NCBI GenBank assembly: GCA_027623615.1
Contig: JAQBVH010000209.1
Span: 1-6,238, forward strand
Reading direction: 5' to 3'
Length of the DNA: 6,238 bases
Source: Planctomycetota bacterium
Lineage (GTDB): Bacteria; Planctomycetota; UBA1135; GCA-002686595
Shown here: in pieces, positions 1-5,404 of the stretch
Position numbering within the stretch: the first letter of the stretch is position 1
Layout: every line of letters starts with the position of its first letter
Position numbers and translations under genes: made by a program
The notes under the pieces: model-generated
What the model was told of the DNA's origin: nothing
What the model saw: the letters and a program-made list of their open reading frames with translations, nothing else
Database searches by the model: none

Positions 1-84
1 CCCTGCCTCGTCAGCCCTGCCTCGTCAGCCCTGCCTCGTCAACCGTGCCTGGTCAACCCGGCCTGGTCAACCCGGCCTGGTCAG
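1..84. repeat. 14-bp tandem repeat array, six copies, at the 3' end of nadA
   Basis: Six head-to-tail 14-bp units begin at 1, 15, 29, 43, 57 and 71. Units 1 and 2 are identical (CCCTGCCTCGTCAG) and unit 3 differs only in its last base. Units 4-6 drift toward CCCGGCCTGGTCAA/G, so divergence grows toward the gene. The array touches the window edge and may continue to the left. Every unit contains TCA, which is TGA on the minus strand. The TGA in the last unit (81-83) is the nadA stop codon. Because 14 is not a multiple of 3, successive units place TGA in all three minus-strand frames. No open reading frame or clear hairpin uses the array. It is probably a minisatellite-type intergenic repeat; its function is unknown. 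Confidence 0.9.
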
Positions 85-1430
85 CCCCGCGCGGCTTCGG
101 TGATCTCGATCATGCGCTCGAGCGATGCTCGGGCGTGTCGTACGAGCTCCGCACGCTCGGTGTTGTCGAGCCGATCGCGGCGTCCCGTACGCTCGTCGAC
201 CGAGTCGCCCGCGAGCACCCGGCAGATGTCCGGGGCCTCGTCCTTGCGCAGGAGATCGAGGATGCCTGCCAGGTGGGGCGGGTCGTTGCGACTCATCGTC
301 GCGCAGCCACAACCGGACGCGGCGTGGCCGGTGCCTGCCTCCGCGAGGTGCCTGACCTCGAAGCCCCGGCGCTTGCCCTCGCGGCGTGCGTTGCGCACGA
401 AGTGACCCTCGGTTCCGATCACCAACCGGTCGCCGGGCTTGGCCTGCACCACCTCGTTCCACAGGAAGTTCGTGCTGCCGACCCCGTCGGCCAGCTCGAC
501 GACCTCGAGCTTGCTCTCGGGGTGGACGAGGACGCGCCAACCGCGTGCCTGCCACCAGCGCACCATGTCCGCTGAGAACACCGTGTGAACACCACACTCC
601 GAACCCCAGAGCAGCATCTCGGCCTGGTCCAGGGCTGCGAGGCCACCGTCGACGTCCTCGAGCCGGAAGGCGCCCCGGCGGGGGTCGGGCAGCGTGACCA
701 GGCGCTCGAGGTCCATCCCCAGGCGCGCCGCGGTGTTGATACCCAGGTGCTGATCGGGGACGAAGAAGAGCTTCTTGTTCTGCTGCCGGGCCCAGTCGAC
801 GACGAGGTGGGCGTTCGAGCTCGTGCAGACCGCGCCGCCGGTGCGCCCGGCCAAGGCCTTGATGCGCCCGGACGTGTTCATGTAGGCGACGACCATGAGC
901 TCGTCCCCGTAGCGCTCCAGCAGCATGTCTGCGGCCGGGTCGACCATGTAGTCCTTGGCCAGCATCTCCATGGTGCAGCCGGCCTTGGGGTTGGTGATCC
1001 ACACGGCCTGGTCCTCGTTGGCGAGGAGCGCCACGGACTCGGCCATGAAGTGCACGGCTGACTCGACGATGACCTTCTTCTCGGGCTGGGCGCGGGCCTG
1101 GAGCGCCAGGGCGTAGCTGTCGGAGACCGAGCCTCCGTAGCGCTCGACGAGCTTGACGATCTCCCCGCCCATGTAGAAGTGCGCCAGGAGCAGCAGCTCG
1201 TCCCCGAAGTGCTCCATGGCCGGTCGCACGTAGCCGTCGAGCCAGGGCAGCACCGATTCGGGGGTGCGGTCCGGGAGGGCGAGGTACTCCTCGGCGTAGG
1301 GCCGCAGCTCGGGCTGGTACCAGTCCAGCGGGAGATCGGTCTGGCAGATCGGCAAGCCGGGCTCGAGGGCGAGGCCGGTGGGGGCCACGCCGCCGACAGG
1401 GGCGTTGCTGGTGGGGGTCGAGGTGCTCAT
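81..1430 (-). CDS. nadA: quinolinate synthase (NadA), long form, 449 aa
   Basis: This cytoplasmic [4Fe-4S] enzyme condenses iminoaspartate (made by NadB) with dihydroxyacetone phosphate to give quinolinate, the pyridine-ring precursor of NAD. Family blocks seen in order are AHFYMGGEIV (residues 83-92), VSDSYALA (102-109), VHFMAES (126-132), NPKAGCTMEM (147-156), VAYMNTSGRIKAL (181-193), VCTSSNAH (201-208), FFVPDQHLG (222-230), VHPESKLEVVELADGVGST (302-320), IGTEGHF (338-344) and GCGCATM (373-379). The three cluster cysteines are most likely C152, C202 and C376; C376 is chosen because CATM lines up with the usual CPxM. The usual GYCPVH block is GSECGVH here (276-282). The protein is longer than the roughly 300-370 residues of many NadA proteins, with about 80 residues before the first block. 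The ATG at 1428-1430 was chosen because it leaves a 100-bp divergent gap, but it has no clear Shine-Dalgarno sequence. The frame stays open upstream, with another ATG at 1532. Neither nadB nor nadC is in the window. The family call is secure; the exact start is not. Confidence 0.95.
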   Translation of the reverse strand: MSTSTPTSNAPVGGVAPTGLALEPGLPICQTDLPLDWYQPELRPYAEEYLALPDRTPESVLPWLDGYVRPAMEHFGDELLLLAHFYMGGEIVKLVERYGGSVSDSYALALQARAQPEKKVIVESAVHFMAESVALLANEDQAVWITNPKAGCTMEMLAKDYMVDPAADMLLERYGDELMVVAYMNTSGRIKALAGRTGGAVCTSSNAHLVVDWARQQNKKLFFVPDQHLGINTAARLGMDLERLVTLPDPRRGAFRLEDVDGGLAALDQAEMLLWGSECGVHTVFSADMVRWWQARGWRVLVHPESKLEVVELADGVGSTNFLWNEVVQAKPGDRLVIGTEGHFVRNARREGKRRGFEVRHLAEAGTGHAASGCGCATMSRNDPPHLAGILDLLRKDEAPDICRVLAGDSVDERTGRRDRLDNTERAELVRHARASLERMIEITEAARG

Positions 1431-1530
1431 ACGCAAGACATCGAGTCGGGAGAGGATAGCTCTAGTGAAGCGCGCCCGCACCTCGATAGGCTCTTCGTCG
1501 CTGCCCTTCACGGCTTCGAGGACCCGCCCC
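1431..1530. promoter_or_regulatory. divergent intergenic region, presumed to hold promoters for nadA and the lipoprotein gene
   Basis: This 100-bp gap separates two genes that point away from each other, so it should carry a promoter for each. It is locally less GC-rich around 1440-1465. On the minus strand, TATCCT (1453-1458) is a weak -10-like hexamer about 23 bases from the nadA ATG. I see no convincing -35/-10 pair in either direction and no clear operator palindrome. The call rests on gene arrangement more than on motifs. If nadA really starts at 1532, this stretch is coding instead. Confidence 0.35.
1518..1522 (+). promoter_or_regulatory. ribosome binding site of the beta-helix lipoprotein gene
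   Basis: GAGGA lies 8 bases before the ATG at 1531. It supports that start over in-frame upstream codons back to 1378. The residues encoded right after this ATG form a lipoprotein signal peptide, which independently supports the choice. Confidence 0.6.
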
Positions 1531-3615
1531 ATGACCCCCCGCACCGCCCTGGCCCTGACGTTCCTTGGACTCACCGCTTGCTCCAGCCCACCACCGGTCA
1601 AGTCGGCTGCGGTCTGGCCCACGAAGACCGCCCTGCAGGACGCCGACCCGGTGCTGCCGCCGGGTGTGTACGTGCAGCCGCCCAAGGGGCCGGACGGCAT
1701 GCGCGGGGTCCTGCGCTTCGAGGGCTTGCAGGGTCAGACGATCGACCTCACGGGGGTCGACCTGCGCGGCAACCCGGCTGGCAGCGACCCCGACACCTGC
1801 AGCGGCCACGGCGTGGTGCTGGTCAACTGCAAGAACGTGACCATCAAGGGTGGCCGCCTTGGTGGCTACAAGGCCTGCATCGTGCTCGAGGGCTGCACGT
1901 CGATCGTGCTCGAGGACCTGCGCTTCGACGACTGGTACGCCCAGCGGCTGCGCTCGACGGTCGCCTCCGAGGATGGCGCGGACTGGCTCTACCCCCATGA
2001 GAACGATGCGGGGCAATGGCTCGCCAACCACGGCGCCGCGATCAGCGCGACCCGGTGCTCCGATCTGACGATCCGGCGCTGCGCTGGGAGCGGTGGGCAG
2101 AACGGGATCCTGCTGACCCAAGTGACGGGCAGCAAGCTCTACGACAACGACTTCTCCTTCCTCTCGGGGTGGGGGCTCGCGATGTACCGGTCCTCGGAGA
2201 ATACGGTCAGCCACAACTGGTTCGACTACTGCGTGCGCGGATACAGCCACGGGGTCTATGCGCGCGGGCAGGACTCGGCCGGCATCCTGATGTTCGAGCG
2301 TTGTAGCGACAACGTGGTGGCCTTCAACTCGGCTACACACGGCGGCGACGGGGTCTTCGTCTTCGCAGGCCAGGACCTGGTCGCCGGCCGCGCCCGGGAG
2401 CGCGGGGAACCGGACCCCGGGGGCTGCGACCGGAACCTGTTCTACGGCAACGATCTACGCTTCTCCCCGGCCAACGCCCTCGAGGTGACCTTCTCGGACG
2501 GCAACCTGATCGTGAAGAATGATCTGTCCGGTTGCTCCCAGCACGGGGTGTGGGGCGGCTACTCCCGCAACACCCTGATCCTCGGGAACACGATCGACGA
2601 CACGGTCGGCGGCGGGATCACGATCGAGCACGGACAGGACAACGTGATCGTGGAGAACACCTTCTCCCGCAACAACATGGCGGTCGAGCTGTACTGGGAC
2701 CCGGATCCGCATCTGGTGAACAGCCCCCTCGGGGAGCAGCGCGACACCTCGAGTCGGGACAGCTGGATCATCGGGAACACCTTCGAAGGGAACACCCAGG
2801 ACCTCGTGATCAAGCAGACCACGGGCCTGGTGCTGTTCAACAACGAGTGGAAACACGACGGGACGCGCGCGCCCTACATCGACCAGCTCAGCGCCGAGGG
2901 CGAGGAGGCGACCGAGGAGACCCTGCGCACCTGGATGGCCGACCGCGCTGGCAAGCTGCCCACCGGGCACTTCTCCGCGTCCACGCTGCGCGCCTGGCAG
3001 GGGCGCTACCCGGGTCTGCTCGACGAGTTCGGTCGCATGCGGGCGCCGGACGTTCCCGGCACCCTCACCGTGAGGGCTGAGGATCGCGGCGTCGAGATCG
3101 GGGATCGCTCGACCATCGTCATGGGGGAGTGGGGGCCGTGGAACTATCGCGCCGGGCACCCGCGCCCTGAGCAGCGCTTGCCCGGTGGCGAGCTCGCGAG
3201 CGTGGAGTGGGACGCCCGCTGGTTCCGCTGGACGGAGGAGAACGACCCGCGCAGGGACCTCGAGCTCTGGCGGGCTGCCGCCGAGGAGCCGCTGGTCGCC
3301 AAGCGTGTGCCCAACTTCCTCAACCCCTGGTCCGACGAGGACGTGCGCGCCGTGACGGGCAACGATCGCTTCGGGCTGGTCGCCACGGGCGCGGTCGAGG
3401 TCGACGGCGGGAGCTACGACCTGGTGATCACCTCGGACGACGGGGTGCGCCTCTCGGTCGACGGCAAGGAGGTCTTCGCCGATTGGACCTGGCACGCCCC
3501 CAAGCGTGACGAGCTGCGCCTCGAGCTGACCAAGGGACGCCACGAGCTGGCGCTGGAATACTTCCAGATCGACGGGGCCACCGCGCTGGTGATCGAGTTG
3601 ATCCCGGTGGAGTGA
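1531..3615 (+). CDS. lipoprotein with right-handed parallel beta-helix (NosD-like) and C-terminal PA14-like domain, 694 aa
   Basis: The N-terminus reads MTPRTALALTFLGLTAC. It has a basic residue, a short hydrophobic core and an LTAC lipobox, so signal peptidase II should cut before C17 and the mature protein be lipid-anchored outside the cytoplasmic membrane. A serine/proline-rich linker follows. Residues about 95-440 show beta-helix repeats: short strands with regular N/G/D turns such as VVLVNCKNVTIKGG (95-108), GLAMYRSSENTVSHNWF (215-231), NTLILGNTI (347-355), NVIVENTFSRNN (371-382) and SWIIGNTFEGN (411-421). This is the fold of NosD, polysaccharide lyases and epimerases. Residues 450-505 are a charged, probably helical segment. 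The end resembles the C-terminal half of PA14 domains: SYDLVITSDDGVRLSVDG (628-645), DWTWH (651-655) and a beta-rich LTKGRHELALEYFQ (666-679). PA14 domains often bind carbohydrate. I infer a surface or periplasmic glycan-binding or glycan-acting protein. I cannot identify a catalytic residue or substrate, and it could be purely structural or adhesive. It is probably monocistronic, divergent from nadA. Confidence 0.88.
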   Translation: MTPRTALALTFLGLTACSSPPPVKSAAVWPTKTALQDADPVLPPGVYVQPPKGPDGMRGVLRFEGLQGQTIDLTGVDLRGNPAGSDPDTCSGHGVVLVNCKNVTIKGGRLGGYKACIVLEGCTSIVLEDLRFDDWYAQRLRSTVASEDGADWLYPHENDAGQWLANHGAAISATRCSDLTIRRCAGSGGQNGILLTQVTGSKLYDNDFSFLSGWGLAMYRSSENTVSHNWFDYCVRGYSHGVYARGQDSAGILMFERCSDNVVAFNSATHGGDGVFVFAGQDLVAGRARERGEPDPGGCDRNLFYGNDLRFSPANALEVTFSDGNLIVKNDLSGCSQHGVWGGYSRNTLILGNTIDDTVGGGITIEHGQDNVIVENTFSRNNMAVELYWDPDPHLVNSPLGEQRDTSSRDSWIIGNTFEGNTQDLVIKQTTGLVLFNNEWKHDGTRAPYIDQLSAEGEEATEETLRTWMADRAGKLPTGHFSASTLRAWQGRYPGLLDEFGRMRAPDVPGTLTVRAEDRGVEIGDRSTIVMGEWGPWNYRAGHPRPEQRLPGGELASVEWDARWFRWTEENDPRRDLELWRAAAEEPLVAKRVPNFLNPWSDEDVRAVTGNDRFGLVATGAVEVDGGSYDLVITSDDGVRLSVDGKEVFADWTWHAPKRDELRLELTKGRHELALEYFQIDGATALVIELIPVE

Positions 3616-3636
3616 CGGCGGGGCGTGGCTCGCCGT
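3615..3636 (+). terminator. hairpin at the stop codon of the lipoprotein gene, possible terminator
   Basis: ACGGCG (3615-3620) pairs with CGCCGT (3631-3636). A G-T and a G-C pair extend the stem to 8 bp around a six-base loop (3623-3628). It begins at the last base of the TGA stop. No T-run follows, so it is not a classical intrinsic terminator. It may stabilise the mRNA 3' end or terminate inefficiently. Confidence 0.4.
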
Positions 3637-3851
3637 ACTCGCTGGTTGCCGCGCAGATCAGGTAGGGCTCGGGCCACGCGGCGGTAGAGCTGCTCCTAGC
3701 TCATGACCAGGTTCTCGCCGAGGGTGTTGGCGCTGCCCCCTGGAACCCGTCGAGTTGCCCCGGTCGGGGACGCCTCGCCGGCGCTGGAGGTGACGGCCCG
3801 CGTGGGCCAGCCCGGGGCTCGCGAGGGCCACGGCGGCGGGGTGCGTGAGGT

Positions 3852-3873
3852 GGGAGAGTGGGAGGGGAGAGGG
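3852..3873 (+). other. putative G-quadruplex motif in the leader of the unknown gene
   Basis: Four G-runs occur on the plus strand at 3852-3854, 3860-3862, 3864-3867 and 3871-3873. The loops are 5, 1 and 3 bases, which fits the standard four-run pattern (runs of at least 3 G, loops of 1-7). The whole tract from about 3846 to 3875 is almost purely purine. It lies about 145 bases before the start codon at 4018. Such motifs arise by chance in GC-rich DNA, so function is only a possibility. Confidence 0.45.
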
Positions 3874-3897
3874 AATGCTTCGCAGCCGGGCCGCGGC

Positions 3898-3918
3898 GGG
3901 GGGCGAGAACAGCCCCCC
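3898..3918 (+). promoter_or_regulatory. 7-bp all-GC hairpin in the leader of the unknown gene
   Basis: GGGGGGC (3898-3904) and GCCCCCC (3912-3918) form a perfect 7-bp stem with the loop GAGAACA. Only CTT follows, not a T-run. If the promoter is upstream of about 3850, this would sit in the 5' leader and could act as an attenuator or mRNA structure. If transcripts from the lipoprotein gene read this far, it could help stop them. Neither role can be chosen from sequence alone. Confidence 0.45.
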
Positions 3919-4005
3919 CTTCCGGATGACTTTCTCGGCGCGGCCGTCAAAGATGGGTGCGTGAGACCAACCCAAGACCGGCTGCGCTTCCATCCCGACC
4001 ACCGC

Positions 4006-4010
4006 GAGGG
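4006..4010 (+). promoter_or_regulatory. ribosome binding site deciding the start of the unknown gene
   Basis: GAGGG lies 7 bases before the ATG at 4018, a good Shine-Dalgarno sequence and spacing. It favours this start over the in-frame GTG at 3961 and the ATG at 3703, neither of which has a comparable site. Confidence 0.65.
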
Positions 4011-4017
4011 CTCCAGC

Positions 4018-5241
4018 ATGAGTCCCCTCCATGTCGTGCGCTTGTACGAGGCGATCGGGGTAGAGAAGCCCATGGCCGAGATCGAGCGCACGCTGCGCGC
4101 CTACGTGACGGGGGAGAAGCCTCCCGTCGTCGGCGCGCATCTGGTCACCTGCTCGGACGGAGCCGAGTACGAGGTGGCCCAGGTCTTCCGGCGCGAATTC
4201 GTGCGCACACTCCTGCCTGCCCTGCACTTCGACGACAAGGCGCCGTTCCACACGGCCAGCCTGGGCGCGCGCTACGAGTGGGGCTCCGCGCGGGTGGCCG
4301 AGAGTCACTTCGCGCTCGCCAAGGGGGCCGAACAGTGGAAGCTGCTCGCGATCAAGATCAACGCCCACGTCGGGGCGGACGCCCTGCCGGGACACGCGAC
4401 CTTCGGGATCCTCAACCGCTATGGCAAGGCCTCGCCCTGCTGCGGTGCGTTGGCTGCGCTCCTGGCGGGTGACCTGCGACCGTTCTCCGAGGAGCTGACC
4501 GAGATCCTCGGCACCGAGGGAGTCGATCGCCTGGCCCAGCTGCGCGCCCTGCCAGAGGACCACCGGGCGCTGTTCGCAGCGATCACCTCGGCGCGCCTGC
4601 AGGCTCGGCGCGCCATGCTCGACGTCCAGGACCACGAGCCAGAGACTCCGACCGTCACGCTGATCCTGCCCTGTGTCAGCTTCAACCGGCACCACCACGA
4701 CACCGAGATGCTGCTCGGCGTCTATGTCTGCGACCGCCGCGGGGAGCCCCACGACGAGTACTGCGGGCTGGGGGATCGACCCGCGCAGTACAAGCTGATT
4801 CCCGGCGCCGAGGGCGTGAGGGTCGAGGACCCCCAGATGCGCGTGCCTCGGGTCGCCCGGAATCATCGCCGGCTGATCCGCGACGCGTGGCAGGCGCGCC
4901 GGGGGGAGGCGGCGATCCCCCGCAATAGCCGCTTGGAGGCGGCGGTGCAGGCCGCGCGCAACCACGATCGTACGAACCACACGGCAGCCCGCCTCGCCCT
5001 GAGCGGGCTGCTCGGCGTCGCGGCCACGGTCGCCCCCGTACCGGCCGCGCTCGCCCTGTTCGGCGAGGGCGCGCTCGCGATCCACCACACCTCGCGCGCC
5101 CACCGGGTGCTCTCCGACGCCAAGGCCGACCCCGCCGCACGGCGCATGCTGCAGGACGTTCACGCCAGGATCGAGCACCTCGCTCCTGTGGAAGCCCAGA
5201 ACCTGGTCGAGCTGCTGGTGGAGGAGTACGGCCGCGCCTGA
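4018..5241 (+). CDS. hypothetical protein of unrecognised family, 407 aa, with hydrophobic segment near the C-terminus
   Basis: I do not recognise this family. The coding call is firm: a strong ribosome binding site, GC-rich third positions, and a balanced protein with aromatic and charged residues throughout. Residues 1-30 look helical. Residues 38-120 look like a mixed alpha/beta domain, with HFDD at 70-73, RYEWGSARVAESHFALAKGA at 85-104 and KLLAIKINAHVG at 108-119. A CC pair follows (141-142). Residues 150-205 are charged helices. A second beta-rich block (212-262) contains VTLILPCVSFNRHHHDTEML, with a His triplet at 225-227 followed by D228 and E230. It also contains C219, C238 and C249, and YCGLG at 248-252. 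These residues could bind metal, but that is a guess. Residues 323-348 (LALSGLLGVAATVAPVPAALALF region) are long enough to be a transmembrane or membrane-hairpin segment. A helical tail of about 50 residues follows. No signal peptide is visible. It is probably monocistronic and converges on the dehydrogenase gene. Confidence 0.85.
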   Translation: MSPLHVVRLYEAIGVEKPMAEIERTLRAYVTGEKPPVVGAHLVTCSDGAEYEVAQVFRREFVRTLLPALHFDDKAPFHTASLGARYEWGSARVAESHFALAKGAEQWKLLAIKINAHVGADALPGHATFGILNRYGKASPCCGALAALLAGDLRPFSEELTEILGTEGVDRLAQLRALPEDHRALFAAITSARLQARRAMLDVQDHEPETPTVTLILPCVSFNRHHHDTEMLLGVYVCDRRGEPHDEYCGLGDRPAQYKLIPGAEGVRVEDPQMRVPRVARNHRRLIRDAWQARRGEAAIPRNSRLEAAVQAARNHDRTNHTAARLALSGLLGVAATVAPVPAALALFGEGALAIHHTSRAHRVLSDAKADPAARRMLQDVHARIEHLAPVEAQNLVELLVEEYGRA

Positions 5242-5327
5242 GCCCGCAACCGCGCGTCCGGCGCAGCGACTCCCTGGTGGGTGGGGGAGGCGGGTGGACC
5301 CTTGGCCAGCGCGAGCCGGACCCATTG

Positions 5328-5374
5328 CGCACGAGCGGGCCGCCGCAGGTCCCCCAGCGGCCCGCGCTCGTGCG
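5328..5374. terminator. strong hairpin between convergent genes, probable bidirectional terminator
   Basis: CGCACGAGC plus GGGCCGC (5328-5343) pairs with GCGGCCC and GCTCGTGCG (5357-5363 and 5366-5374). This gives 16 base pairs with a 2-base bulge (5364-5365) and a 13-base loop. It lies between the stop of the unknown gene (5241) and the stop of the dehydrogenase gene (5405), where both transcripts must end. There is no T-run on either side, as is common for terminators in very GC-rich genomes. The stability and position make a terminator role likely. Confidence 0.65.
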
Positions 5375-5404
5375 TCCCCAAGGCCGCAACCTCAGCCGTG
5401 GGTC

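Larger units (their letters stand above)
3616..4017. other. 402-bp gene-free stretch upstream of the unknown 407-aa gene
   Basis: No convincing gene lies here. The plus frame used by the downstream gene stays open from 3703. However, its predicted residues are Gly/Pro/Arg-rich, the region upstream of 3703 shows no ribosome binding site, and the composition changes sharply at 4018. Antisense frames are equally featureless. The stretch holds a purine-rich G-tract (3852-3873) and a GC hairpin (3898-3918). It probably contains the promoter and 5' leader of the downstream gene, though I cannot point to -35/-10 boxes. Confidence 0.55.

Noticed and set aside
1..84. CRISPR array or coding repeat
   Set aside because: The units are 14 bp, directly adjacent and without spacers, and the period breaks the reading frame, so it is neither CRISPR nor a protein repeat.
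2455..3543. Minus-strand frame of 362 residues inside the lipoprotein gene
   Set aside because: It is antisense to a clear beta-helix/PA14 coding sequence and has no recognisable motif.
3687..3702. Small inverted repeat GAGCT/AGCTC
   Set aside because: A 5-bp stem with a 6-base loop is expected by chance.
3703..4017. In-frame N-terminal extension of the unknown gene
   Set aside because: The extension is Gly/Pro/Arg-rich with no domain character and no ribosome binding site at 3703. The GAGGG at 4006 points to the ATG at 4018.
5276..5296. G-rich tract resembling a G-quadruplex
   Set aside because: Only three separate runs of three or more G are present, so the four-run pattern is not met.
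5256..5321. 7-bp inverted repeat GTCCGGC/GCCGGAC in the convergent gap
   Set aside because: The arms are 52 bases apart with little further pairing. This is too weak to call beside the 5328-5374 hairpin.
3658..5325. Long open frame on the minus strand across the unknown gene (555 residues)
   Set aside because: It is antisense to a gene with a good ribosome binding site, its residues show no domain pattern, and long antisense frames are expected at this GC content.
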